Made by a program: the position numbers and the translations under genes
Notes under the pieces: generated by a model
What the model was told of the DNA's origin: nothing
The model's database searches: none
The model's input: only the letters and a program-made list of their open reading frames with translations
Part shown: piece after piece, positions 8,425 through 16,129 of the stretch
Layout: each line of letters starts with the position of its first letter
How positions within the stretch are numbered: position 1 is the stretch's first letter
Origin: Pseudarthrobacter siccitolerans
Lineage (GTDB): Bacteria > Actinomycetota > Actinomycetes > Actinomycetales > Micrococcaceae
Reading direction: 5' to 3'
Length of the DNA stretch: 64,000 nt
Assembly (NCBI RefSeq): GCF_001046895.1
Contig: NZ_CAQI01000044.1
Span: 124,001-188,000, forward strand

Positions 8425-9240
8425 ATGGGGGAAAGTTCAGGCAGGGAAAAGTCCGGCGCGCGGCGGCCGATTTATGTTGAGATCCGCATTCAGGCTCCAC
8501 TCGAACGCGTTTGGAAGTTGAGCCAGGACACGTCCTTGCACCCCGCATGGGATCTGCGGTTTTCCCGGATAGTTCCGATATCGGAAAACGAACAAGGGCT
8601 TCAGCATTTCCGCTATGAGTTCCGTCTTCCGTTCCACACCATTCATGGGACCGGGACATCCTTAGGGCATCGGTTCCGGCCGGACGGCCAGGCGACGTCG
8701 GTACTGAAATTCGATACCGCCGACCATTTCTCGCCAATTGGCCAGGGTTCGGGATACTGGCGGTATATCCCCACCGGGGACGGGCTTCGCTTCATCACGG
8801 GCTACAACTACTCGCCGGGCATGGGAGCGCTCGGAAAAGCAATGGATTCATGGTTGGTCCGGCCGGTATTGGGTTGGGCGACAGCCATAAGTTTTGACCG
8901 GTTGAGGATGTGGGCGGAGCGGGACCTTGATCCGAAGGACTCCCGGAACCGGTGGTTCCTGGACGCCGCGGCCAGGACAGGGGGCGCCCTGGCCGCCTGT
9001 TGGCTGCTGCGCGAAGCGATGGACAAACGAAGTGCGGGTGGCGCATTCACCGGCCTGGGACTGGCAGCTGCCTCCTGGCTTGTACCGCCGCACCGGACGG
9101 TGCCCCGGGCAGGCCGATGTTTGCGCAGTGCACCCGATCTGCGGTCCGGGCGGGCCCCCTCCGCCCACGCCGGCCTGGACGCGCCACTGGTCGCAGGCGT
9201 CACCCCTTCCGGAGAGGACAGCCATGGCGTCGATCTTTGA
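8425..9240 (+). CDS. SRPBCC (START-like) family protein
   Basis: 271 aa. Residues about 16-165 form a polyketide-cyclase/START-like fold, recognisable from the opening YVEIRIQAPLERVWKLSQD and the later GSGYWRYIPTGDGLRF strand pair. The last 100 residues add a predicted hydrophobic stretch (about 190-225) and a proline/arginine-rich end with PHRTVPRAGRC, seen in actinobacterial relatives. Ligand unknown; these folds bind lipids or other hydrophobic molecules. The gene overlaps the DUF4166 start by 17 bases, so the two are coupled. Start chosen from the leaderless promoter at 8413-8418. Confidence 0.75.
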   Translation: MGESSGREKSGARRPIYVEIRIQAPLERVWKLSQDTSLHPAWDLRFSRIVPISENEQGLQHFRYEFRLPFHTIHGTGTSLGHRFRPDGQATSVLKFDTADHFSPIGQGSGYWRYIPTGDGLRFITGYNYSPGMGALGKAMDSWLVRPVLGWATAISFDRLRMWAERDLDPKDSRNRWFLDAAARTGGALAACWLLREAMDKRSAGGAFTGLGLAAASWLVPPHRTVPRAGRCLRSAPDLRSGRAPSAHAGLDAPLVAGVTPSGEDSHGVDL

Positions 9241-9907
9241 GCTGGGACTGGGAAAGGACTTCCAGAAGCTGCACCCGATGCTGCAGAAGCGTTTTGGTGT
9301 TGATGCGGCTGCAGGCTACGCGTGCGTGGGGCGCGGTGTGTTCTCCGAAGTGCGCCGCGGGGCCTGGTGGACTGTTCCCTTCCTGCGGCTGGGCGCCTAC
9401 CGCAACATTCTCTTCCCCGACCGCGGCAAGGACATCCCGTTCACCATCGAGAACTATCCGTACATAGATGGATTTGGCCGCCCCACGGTGACTTTTGCCA
9501 GGACACTGGAACTGCCTGGGGCCAAGCGGCGCCGGTTCGACGCCACCATGGTGCACAGCGCACAAAGGGGCGGAGTCGTTGACTACCTTGGCACTCACCA
9601 GCACCTGGCAACCGACCTCGCCCTGGAGGTTCTGGCCGACGGCTCTCTGCACCTGCAAACGGGTGCGCAGCGGTTCTACGAGGGCTTCGCCGCATTCGAG
9701 TTTCCAGCCGCCCTCACCGGCACGGCCGACTTGTATGAGAACTTCGACGACGATCGAGGGGTCTACACCATCCAGATGCAGGTGCGGAACCCGTTCCTCG
9801 GTTTCCTGTTCGGATACCGGGGCGAGTTCACCTGCACGTTTCCGGCGCTTACCGCAGGAGGAGTCCCCGGGCACCTGAAACCGGTGCGGGAAGAAGCCCG
9901 GGAATAG
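9224..9907 (+). CDS. DUF4166 family protein
   Basis: 227 aa. It opens with a short helix of the form FQKLHPMLQKRFG and ends in NPFLGFLFGYRGEFTCTF, the pattern of the DUF4166 domain. That domain is often fused behind NAD-binding epimerase or saccharopine dehydrogenase-like domains, but here it stands alone. No catalytic residues are known for it. The ATG at 9224 has GGAGAGG about 5-11 bases upstream and lies inside the end of the SRPBCC gene, so translation is coupled. A radical SAM gene of the spore photoproduct lyase family follows 52 bases later on the same strand. Function unknown. Confidence 0.7.
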   Translation: MASIFELGLGKDFQKLHPMLQKRFGVDAAAGYACVGRGVFSEVRRGAWWTVPFLRLGAYRNILFPDRGKDIPFTIENYPYIDGFGRPTVTFARTLELPGAKRRRFDATMVHSAQRGGVVDYLGTHQHLATDLALEVLADGSLHLQTGAQRFYEGFAAFEFPAALTGTADLYENFDDDRGVYTIQMQVRNPFLGFLFGYRGEFTCTFPALTAGGVPGHLKPVREEARE

Positions 9908-9959
9908 GCCGTGGGCTTAACCGTCCGGGGCGGCTGTGGCCGCTTGGGAGAATGTTTTT

Positions 9960-11024
9960 ATGGAATTCAACCGGCTGCTGCAGATCCGGCGGATTTATGC
10001 GCAGCCTGCCGCGCTGGAGCTTCCCCGGGGCAAGGAGATCGTTGAACGCTGGCCGGACGCCGAGGTGAGGCTGGTTGAAAACCACTGGAATATTCCGGAA
10101 GTGCATGGGGATGAAACAAATGTGCCGCGGTGGTCCCGGATCAAGACGGAGGCCCTGGTCCTCGGGGTCAAAAAGGCGATGACCGTCAAACCAAATGGCA
10201 GGTCGGCGGACTTCATTGCGCCCTCAAGCGCTAACGGGTGCGCCATGGCATGCGCCTACTGCTATGTGCCCCGGCACAAGGGCTACAGCAACCCCGTGAC
10301 AGTGTTTGCGAACATCGACCAGATTGCCCGCGCCCTTGAACGGCATGCCATCCGCCAAGGCATGAAGCTTGAGCCCAACCAGTGCGACCCGGAGCTCTGG
10401 GTCTACGACATCGGCGAAAACAGCGACTGCTCCGTCGATGCCCTCATCAGCGACAACGTGGAGGACCTCGTCGCGCTCTTCCGCGACCTGCCCACCGCCA
10501 AGCTGTCCTTTGCCACCAAGTACGTGAACCCCGCAATGCTGGACTGGGACCACGGCGGCCACACCAGGATCCGCTTTTCCCTGATGCCCGCCGACCTGGC
10601 GAAATCGATTGACGTCCGGACCTCGCCGGTGGCCGAACGAATGGCCGCAATTAACGACTTCGTGGATGCGGGGTACGAGGTGCACGTGAACTTCTCCCCC
10701 GTCATCATCACCGACACCTGGCTCAGCGACTGGGAGGAACTGCTGCGCCAGCTCGACGCCACCCTGTCGCCGGCCGCCAAGGCCCAGCTCGCAGCAGAAG
10801 TGATCTTCCTGACCCACAACGAGCGCCTCCACGAGGTCAACCTGGGGTGGCACCCGCTGGCCGAGCAGGTGCTGTGGCGCCCGGACCTGCAGGAATCGAA
10901 AGTCTCATCCAACGGCTTCAGCAATGTCCGTTACCGCGCAGGAACCAAGGCCCGCTACGTGCGGCAACTGACCGCGCTGATCAACGAGATCGCCCCCTAC
11001 TGCCGCATCCGCTACGCCTTCTGA
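9960..11024 (+). CDS. spore photoproduct lyase-like radical SAM protein
   Basis: 354 aa. The radical SAM cluster motif CxxxCxxC is C94, C98, C101 (CAMACAYC), followed by Y102 and the VPRHKGYSNPVTVF run seen in SplB-like proteins. True SplB repairs UV-induced thymine dimers of spores using a conserved cysteine (C141 in Bacillus subtilis). A by-eye alignment of the NSDCSVD region against the SplB segment with CTSDIVGID puts E153 at that position; C142 and C157 are nearby alternatives. Spore formation is not expected in this lineage. It belongs to the SPL-family group found in non-sporulating bacteria, whose substrate is unknown. The ATG at 9960 has GGGAG about ten bases before it and was preferred over an in-frame start at 9936. 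Confidence 0.85.
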   Translation: MEFNRLLQIRRIYAQPAALELPRGKEIVERWPDAEVRLVENHWNIPEVHGDETNVPRWSRIKTEALVLGVKKAMTVKPNGRSADFIAPSSANGCAMACAYCYVPRHKGYSNPVTVFANIDQIARALERHAIRQGMKLEPNQCDPELWVYDIGENSDCSVDALISDNVEDLVALFRDLPTAKLSFATKYVNPAMLDWDHGGHTRIRFSLMPADLAKSIDVRTSPVAERMAAINDFVDAGYEVHVNFSPVIITDTWLSDWEELLRQLDATLSPAAKAQLAAEVIFLTHNERLHEVNLGWHPLAEQVLWRPDLQESKVSSNGFSNVRYRAGTKARYVRQLTALINEIAPYCRIRYAF

Positions 11025-11106
11025 AACCTTGAAGACGATCCCTTTCAGGCCTTATCCTTCACGAGAGGCAGCAGGGTGGCCTGCCCTGCCCTGAGGAGGG
11101 CGTGGG

Positions 11107-11490
11107 ATGAATCTACTGAGCCAGATTTTCGCCGGGACCACCGCGTTGGCCCTGATCGCCGTCGGACTGCTGGAGATTTTCCGTCACGGCGATCGCCGCT
11201 TCTACCGGATTTTTCTGATCAAACCTGAAGATGTCCCGGCCGTGCGCATGTGGGCGATGAACATTGGTGCCTACAACATCACCTTTGGGTTGGGCATCCT
11301 CGCAGGACTGTGGCTGTTGAACGGCGCTGGCAACACCGCTGGCGGGTCGGCCGTCGTGATCTTCTGCTGTGCCGGCCAAGTGCTCCTTGGGGTTTGGCTA
11401 TGGGTCACCGAGAAGCGGCTGTTGTTCAGTGCTATAGGACAGTCCCTCGGGCCCGGCCTGGCTTTGCTCTTTTACGCCATGTTCCGGTAG
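11107..11490 (+). CDS. DUF1304 family small membrane protein
   Basis: 127 aa with four hydrophobic helices (about 5-22, 50-70, 78-98 and 106-125). The NIGAYNITFGLGILAGLWL block matches the conserved NxGLYNGFLA region of DUF1304 proteins. The ATG follows a clear GAGGAGGG. The family's role is unknown. It stands between the SPL-like gene and a lipoprotein gene on the same strand, with gaps of 82 and 72 bases, so it may be its own unit. Confidence 0.75.
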   Translation: MNLLSQIFAGTTALALIAVGLLEIFRHGDRRFYRIFLIKPEDVPAVRMWAMNIGAYNITFGLGILAGLWLLNGAGNTAGGSAVVIFCCAGQVLLGVWLWVTEKRLLFSAIGQSLGPGLALLFYAMFR

Positions 11491-11547
11491 TTACCGGCCG
11501 GGGGCGCTGCATAGGTTTCGGCCCGGGGCTTTCCAGGCGCGCCGCGC

Positions 11548-11553
11548 TAGACT
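11548..11553 (+). promoter_or_regulatory. -10 element TAGACT for a leaderless or near-leaderless lipoprotein mRNA
   Basis: TAGACT fits the actinobacterial TAnnnT -10 form and ends nine bases before the ATG at 11563. No Shine-Dalgarno sequence lies between. A TTTCCA about 12 bases upstream is too close to be a standard -35 element. Confidence 0.45.
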
Positions 11554-11562
11554 GGATCGATC

Positions 11563-12375
11563 ATGAATGGTGCCCGTACCCGTCTTCTGGCCTGGCTTAT
11601 TGTCCTGGCGGGCTTCATCACGGGCTGCACACCCACCGTCGGCCTCGACGCTGCATCCACTGAGCAGCCGCCGTCGACCGCCTCCGCAACAACCGCCGTG
11701 ACCGAAGCCGCTGTGGCCCCTCAGCAGGCGCCGGCCGCCGAGACCCCTGCACCGGTTCCCACCCCAGCCAGTGTCCCCCAGCCGTTCGCCCTCAACCTCT
11801 ACCAGGAGGGGGACTTTGTGCCGCAGTACACCTTCGACTGGTGTGTTGCAGCGAGCATCCAGATCGCGCACAACCTCATCGACGACACAGGGGGCGGCAG
11901 TTGGACCGATCCCGGCCAGCAGGGTGAGCTGTGGGAGAGGGCCCGGGCACATTCATCCAACTCGTACAACGGTGCCAACCCGTTTGGCTGGGCGCAGGTC
12001 CTCACCGAGGCCGGGATGGGACCTTACAGCGTGGTGAGCATTCCCGATTACGAGGATGCGCTCCAGACGGCGGCACGCGCCATGGCCGGCACTGGCCGGC
12101 CCGTTGGGCTCGTTATGTGGAGCGGCCGCCACGCGTGGGTGATGAGCGGGTTTGAGTCGGTCGGCGATCCAACCGGGTTCCCCGAGTTCACGGTAACGGG
12201 CGTCCGCGTCCAGGATCCGCTCTACCCCCACGGCAGCGGGCAGTGGGGTCCTTCCCCCGAACCCAACAGCCTCCTCACTCCCGAACAGCTGGCCAGGCAG
12301 TTCGTGGTCCGCGAACCGCGTCGCTGGAGCAGCGGACTGCCGACCGGCTACCTGCTGGTGCTGCCGCAGGCCTAG
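11563..12375 (+). CDS. secreted lipoprotein with C39-like/papain-fold peptidase domain
   Basis: 270 aa. An arginine-containing n-region, hydrophobic core and ITGC lipobox place the lipid-modified cysteine at C22. Residues 23-75 are a low-complexity Ala/Pro/Thr linker. The following domain has C93 in FDWCVAASIQ, H190 in SGRHAWVMSGF and D218 in VQDPLYP, a spacing that fits a papain-like Cys-His-Asp triad as in C39-like peptidases. It should sit on the outer face of the membrane. Substrate unknown; it could cleave peptides or be a transpeptidase-like enzyme. No ABC exporter or bacteriocin-like peptide gene lies beside it, so a classic double-glycine leader peptidase role is unlikely. Confidence 0.7.
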   Translation: MNGARTRLLAWLIVLAGFITGCTPTVGLDAASTEQPPSTASATTAVTEAAVAPQQAPAAETPAPVPTPASVPQPFALNLYQEGDFVPQYTFDWCVAASIQIAHNLIDDTGGGSWTDPGQQGELWERARAHSSNSYNGANPFGWAQVLTEAGMGPYSVVSIPDYEDALQTAARAMAGTGRPVGLVMWSGRHAWVMSGFESVGDPTGFPEFTVTGVRVQDPLYPHGSGQWGPSPEPNSLLTPEQLARQFVVREPRRWSSGLPTGYLLVLPQA

Positions 12376-12430
12376 AGCCGGGTTCACTCGCGGTGCTTCC
12401 CGGCCGCCTGCAGCGAGGGTCTATCCAGAT

Positions 12431-12967
12431 TTAGAGGATTAGCTGATACATGCGGTGGTCCTGCCACAGGCCGGCTATGCGGAGGTAGGCACGCGCGGTG
12501 CCATAGGCCTCGAAGCCGTTCTTGTCGAGCACCCTCTGTGATGCGACGTTGTGCAGCAGGGTCGCGGCTTCGAGACGATGCAGGCCGAGGTCGTCCCTGG
12601 CGATCTTTATGCCTGTGCCTACAGCTGCAGTCATGAGGCCTGCTCCCTGGGCCCTCTGCGCGGTCCAGTAGCCTACATGGGCGTTCTGGAAGGCACCGCG
12701 TACGATCGAACTGAAAGTCAGCAGGCCAAGGATTCCGCCTTTTCCTGCCAGCACCATGGGAAGTGATGTCCCCGCCTCAAACTCGGCCCGGCGTCGTGCA
12801 ATCACCTCCCGCTGACCCGCAACAGTGTAGAAGTCCTCGGGCCTGATGGGTTCCCAGGGAGCCAAGTAGACCCGGTTTTCTTGAAGCGCTGCTGCCAGGG
12901 CCGGGGCATCTGACTGCTGGACTGGACGCAGCACGGTGCCGTCAGCAAGTTCACGGGAGAAGTCCAC
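12431..12967 (-). CDS. GNAT family N-acetyltransferase, RimJ/RimL type
   Basis: 178 aa. It has the RimJ/RimL order: LRPVQQSDAPALAAAL near the N-terminus, a central HVGYWTAQRAQGAGLMTAAV containing the acetyl-CoA loop, and a late LHRLEAATLLHNVASQRVLDKNGF, where the asparagine and following helix are typical of this branch. Such enzymes acetylate N-terminal alanine or serine of ribosomal proteins or other amines; the target is not evident. The start is a GTG directly preceded by GAGGGG, unusually tight spacing, so the true start may be slightly downstream. It converges with the lipoprotein gene. Confidence 0.85.
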   Translation of the reverse strand: MDFSRELADGTVLRPVQQSDAPALAAALQENRVYLAPWEPIRPEDFYTVAGQREVIARRRAEFEAGTSLPMVLAGKGGILGLLTFSSIVRGAFQNAHVGYWTAQRAQGAGLMTAAVGTGIKIARDDLGLHRLEAATLLHNVASQRVLDKNGFEAYGTARAYLRIAGLWQDHRMYQLIL

Positions 12968-13063
12968 CCCCTCACACTACCCAGCAGGCCGAAACGGCCT
13001 GCGCAGTTGCTCTTGCGCGTCCCCAACGCCACTGGTTCCCGCCAGCACCGGGAGGAACTGCAA

Positions 13064-13069
13064 TACTCT
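13064..13069 (+). promoter_or_regulatory. -10-like TACTCT just before a truncated SRPBCC gene
   Basis: TACTCT ends four bases before the ATG at 13074. The better GGAGG at 13051-13055 is 18 bases from the ATG, too far to serve as a ribosome binding site. Confidence 0.35.
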
Positions 13070-13073
13070 GACC

Positions 13074-13283
13074 ATGGCTGTCACCTTCGAATGCATAACG
13101 CGGACAAACAGAAAGCAATCCGAGCTGTTTGATCTTGCCCGGAGCATCGATGTCCACAAAAGTTCGCTGGCAAAGTCTCGCGAAAAAGCCGTAGCCGGTG
13201 TGAAACTGCTGCTGGCCCGCTACCTCCAAGAACTGATCGAGTCGCGTAATCAGCACCTCGCAGGTGCTGTGCAGCTGCCATAG
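13074..13283 (+). pseudogene. SRPBCC family gene with an in-frame internal deletion
   Basis: 69 aa. Residues 1-43 (from MAVTFECITRTNRKQSELFD to REKAVAGV) look like the start of actinobacterial SRPBCC/cyclase-like proteins of about 150 aa, in which RERAVAGV is normally followed by GEEVTWRA and a long beta-sheet. Here the frame jumps to LLLARYLQELIESRNQHL, which looks like the final helix of the same family (form: LIxxRNxxL). About 80 central residues, the whole ligand cavity, are missing, yet the frame stays open from start to stop. I infer an old deletion rather than two genes. It may still be transcribed, but a working START fold is not possible. Confidence 0.6.
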
Positions 13284-13372
13284 AGAACGGTGCAGCCGGC
13301 CGGTTCATTTCCTGCTGGAGCGGCAGGTCACCACACGCTACTGTGGGGGCACCCCGAAAAGAGGAGAGGCCC

Positions 13373-13954
13373 GTGGGCAAGGTAGTCATGTCTGGCTCGG
13401 TGTCGGTGGACGGCTTCATCGCGGACGGGAATGACCAGCCCGGACCGCTGTTCGACTGGTTGACCAGCGGAGATGTCCCGTTGGACGGGAGCGGCGTATT
13501 GAAGGTGTCGCAGACGTCCTACGACTACACCCGGCCGTACTGGGACCGGATCGGGGTGACACTTGCGGGCCGCCATGTCTTCGACCTGACCGACGGCTGG
13601 GATGGTACGCCGCCGAGCGGGATCGACCACGTGGTTGTTGTGACGCACCGGCCGCAGCCCGAGGGCTGGGATCCCGAGGCGCCGTTTTACTTCGTCGACG
13701 GCGTCGAGGCAGCCATGGCCAAGGCGCAAGAGCTTGCGGGTGGCCGCATCGTCGAGGTCGCTGCCGGTGACGTTGGTGGCCAGATGCTTGTCGCGGGCCT
13801 GGTGGACGAGGTGCGCATGGACGTCGTACCCGTCGTGTTCGGGTCCGGCAAGCGCTACTTCGGGTCGGTCCACGCACAGCACCTGTTGGAGGACCCCGAC
13901 GTGGTTCTCCAGGGCAATCGGGTGCTTCACCTGAACTACCGGGTGCGCCGGTGA
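13373..13954 (+). CDS. dihydrofolate reductase family protein (RibD C-terminal domain)
   Basis: 193 aa. It opens with the beta strand and loop MSGSVSVDGFIAD, typical of RibD-C/DHFR-like reductases, continues with GRHVFDLTDGWDG and has the late GDVGGQMLVAGLVDEVRMDVVP segment that closes the NADPH site. These proteins reduce pteridine- or pyrimidine-like substrates with NADPH, but stand-alone members have no fixed role. The GTG at 13373 has GAGGAG with a seven-base spacer and is preferred over the in-frame ATG at 13343. It lies alone, 154 bases before bioY on the same strand. Confidence 0.85.
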   Translation: MGKVVMSGSVSVDGFIADGNDQPGPLFDWLTSGDVPLDGSGVLKVSQTSYDYTRPYWDRIGVTLAGRHVFDLTDGWDGTPPSGIDHVVVVTHRPQPEGWDPEAPFYFVDGVEAAMAKAQELAGGRIVEVAAGDVGGQMLVAGLVDEVRMDVVPVVFGSGKRYFGSVHAQHLLEDPDVVLQGNRVLHLNYRVRR

Positions 13955-14024
13955 CCGATCCGGGCGGCACATGAAGACGGCGAAGTTGTGCCCAGCCGTC
14001 AGCCGCTGCTCCCGGCTTTAGTAG

Positions 14025-14044
14025 GCCCCCTACAAAATAGGGGC
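14025..14044. terminator. small hairpin upstream of bioY
   Basis: CCCCTA (14027-14032) pairs with TAGGGG (14038-14043) around CAAAA, with an outer G-C pair across a bulge. It could end the reductase transcript. A TAGATT at 14075-14080, downstream of it, is a candidate -10 for bioY with a leader of about 20 bases. I could not recognise a BirA or BioQ operator. Confidence 0.35.
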
Positions 14045-14108
14045 AGTCGCGCGCCGGTAACGTCGGCAGTACATTAGATTCCGCTTGTACAACCCCGACA
14101 GGACTCCC

Positions 14109-14768
14109 ATGAGCAGCACCGACACCGCCGTCACGAACGCCCCCAAATCCAGGCGCCGCTGGAACGCCACCGACCTCGGCCTGATCGCCGTCTTCGCCGC
14201 CCTCGTGGCCGGCGCAGCCCTGGTGCCCGGCCTCGCCGTCAACGGGTTCGGCGTCCCCATCACCTTCCAGACCCTCGCAGTGATGCTCACCGGACTGGTC
14301 CTCGGCCCCGGAAGGGGCTTCGCCGCCGTCGGCCTGTACACCCTGCTGGGCCTCGCCGGCCTGCCCATCTTCAGCCAGGGCCGCAGCGGCCTGGGCATCC
14401 TCGCCGGACCCTCAGCCGGGTACATCGTCGCCTTCCCCATCGCCGCGCTGGTAGTCGGATGGCTCGCCACCCTCGTGCTCCGTCGGACCACCAAAGCCCG
14501 CGCCCTCTGGCTCTTCCTGTCCGCCACGGGGACCAGCATCGTGGTGGTGCACTCACTCGGCGTCGCCGGCATCGCCCTGAACACCAAGGCCACTTTGGGC
14601 CAGGCCTTCCTGAGCGACCTGGTCTTCTACCCCGGCGACATCATCAAGAACATCCTTGCCGCGGTCATCGCCGTCGCCCTGCACCGCGCGTTCCCGGACA
14701 TCCTGGTCCGGCGCGTCCGCCGCACCGCCGCCAAGAGCGCCGCCACCACGCAGACCACCAAGGCCTAG
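14109..14768 (+). CDS. bioY: biotin ECF transporter substrate-binding protein BioY
   Basis: 219 aa integral membrane protein with about six helices. The family block FGVPITFQTLAVMLTGLVLGPGRGFAAVGLY lies at about 48-78, and LPIFSQGRSGLGILAGPSAGYIV carries the glycine-rich loop expected in the biotin pocket. The final acidic/aromatic segment FLSDLVFYPGDIIKNILAAVIA is also typical of BioY. The frame extends eight codons upstream to a TTG, but ATG at 14109 gives the usual start. bioM follows nine bases later and bioN overlaps bioM, so this is a complete three-part ECF biotin importer. Confidence 0.95.
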   Translation: MSSTDTAVTNAPKSRRRWNATDLGLIAVFAALVAGAALVPGLAVNGFGVPITFQTLAVMLTGLVLGPGRGFAAVGLYTLLGLAGLPIFSQGRSGLGILAGPSAGYIVAFPIAALVVGWLATLVLRRTTKARALWLFLSATGTSIVVVHSLGVAGIALNTKATLGQAFLSDLVFYPGDIIKNILAAVIAVALHRAFPDILVRRVRRTAAKSAATTQTTKA

Positions 14769-14777
14769 GATTCCCGC

Positions 14778-15509
14778 ATGCCCGCAGTGACCTTTGACCA
14801 GGTAACGGTCGCCGTCGAGACGGATAACTCGCCGGAGCCCAAAGTCCTCCTTGACGCCGTCGACCTCCGGCTCACGGAAAGGCGCGTGGGCGTGATCGGC
14901 GCCAACGGGTCCGGGAAATCCACCCTCCTGCGCCTGGTCAACGGCCTCATCCAGCCAACAAAGGGCACGGTGGAGGTCGACGGCGACAGTACAGTCAGTG
15001 CCGTCCGCAGGGTCCGCAGGAACGTCGGCTTCGTCTTTACGGATCCCCTCTCCCAGCTGGTGATGCCCACCGGCAGGGAAGACGTGGAACTCTCCCTCCG
15101 CCGCTCGGTGAAGAACGGCACCGAACGGCGGAGGCAGGCAGAGGAGGCGCTGCAACGCCTTGGGCTCCTGCACCTGGCCGACCAAAGCATCTACGAGCTC
15201 TCCGGCGGCGAACGGCAGCTGATGGCCCTCGCCGCCGTTCTCGCGGTGGACCCCACAGTCCTGGTGCTCGACGAGCCCTCCACCCTCCTGGACCTGCGCA
15301 ACCGCGAACTCCTCCGCAGGACCCTCGCCGGGCTTGACCAGCAGATCATCATGTCCACCCACGACCTTGACCTGGCCCTCGAAATGGACCGTGTGCTGGT
15401 CATCGAAAACGGCCAGGTCGCCTTCGACGGTGCTCCCGCCGACGCCGTGGCCGCCTACCGCACCCTCTGCCTGGACGGCCTGCACACCACTGAACCGAGC
15501 CCCCGATGA
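14778..15509 (+). CDS. bioM: biotin ECF transporter ATPase BioM
   Basis: 243 aa CbiO-type ABC ATPase energising BioY. It shows Walker A GANGSGKST (about 45-53), the Q-loop region FTDPLSQLVMPT, signature LSGGERQLMALAAVL and Walker B VLVLDEPSTLLD. The ...LSQLVMPT stretch is characteristic of cobalt/biotin ECF ATPases. It sits between bioY and bioN in a tightly spaced operon and ends in an ATGA overlap with bioN. Confidence 0.95.
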   Translation: MPAVTFDQVTVAVETDNSPEPKVLLDAVDLRLTERRVGVIGANGSGKSTLLRLVNGLIQPTKGTVEVDGDSTVSAVRRVRRNVGFVFTDPLSQLVMPTGREDVELSLRRSVKNGTERRRQAEEALQRLGLLHLADQSIYELSGGERQLMALAAVLAVDPTVLVLDEPSTLLDLRNRELLRRTLAGLDQQIIMSTHDLDLALEMDRVLVIENGQVAFDGAPADAVAAYRTLCLDGLHTTEPSPR

Positions 15510-16129
15510 GGGGCCACGGCTTCCTCCTGGCCAACTACGTCCCGGGGAACTCCCTGGTTCACCGCGCACCGCTGGGCCTGAAGTTCCTCCTGGTGTTCGG
15601 CTGCGGCCTCGCCTCGTTCATCATCCAGGACTGGAGCATTTCGACGGCGGTCCTCGCCGTACTCTGCGGCCTCTTCCTGCTCACCGGCGCCGGCCTGAAA
15701 CGACTCTGGGGTGCGGTCCGGCCGCTGGCCGCAGTCCTTCTGGTGATCGGGCTCTTCCAGTGGTGGCAGCTCGGCGCCCCCACGGCTGCGCGGATCGTGC
15801 TGAACATCCTGATCTGCGTAGTTGCAGCATCGCTGCTCACAGCCACCACGCCGGTGCAAAAGCTCCTGGACGGCGTGGTCACGGCAGCGACGCCCTTCAA
15901 AAGATTCGGCGCCGACCCCGAGCGCTTCGCCCTCACCATCGGCATCATGCTGCGCAGCATCCCCTACATCGCCGGCACCTTTGCGGATGTCCGGGACTCG
16001 GCCCGTGCACGGGGACTGGAGCGCAATCCGCGGGCACTAATCCTGCCCGTGTTTATTACCTCCGTGGCCTTCGCCCGGCAGACGGGCGAGGCGCTCGCCG
16101 CCCGAGGCCTGGGCGAGGCGGAGGACTAA
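15506..16129 (+). CDS. bioN: biotin ECF transporter transmembrane component BioN
   Basis: 207 aa CbiQ/BioN-type T component with about five helices. The coupling-helix motif RDSARARGLERNPR (about 163-176) contains the ARG signature used to dock onto the BioM ATPase, and a second, ALAARGLGEAED, lies at the C-terminus. Its start overlaps the bioM stop. It converges with the thiolase gene, the two stops overlapping by four bases. Confidence 0.93.
   Translation: MRGHGFLLANYVPGNSLVHRAPLGLKFLLVFGCGLASFIIQDWSISTAVLAVLCGLFLLTGAGLKRLWGAVRPLAAVLLVIGLFQWWQLGAPTAARIVLNILICVVAASLLTATTPVQKLLDGVVTAATPFKRFGADPERFALTIGIMLRSIPYIAGTFADVRDSARARGLERNPRALILPVFITSVAFARQTGEALAARGLGEAED

Noticed and set aside
9960..11024. 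A sign of endospore formation
   Set aside because: SPL-like proteins occur in many non-sporulating bacteria and the rest of the window is actinobacterial core; WhiA is likewise retained in non-sporulating species.
14069..14090. Biotin operator in front of bioY (GTAC...GTAC)
   Set aside because: The arms are only four bases and do not match BirA or BioQ sites as I recall them.
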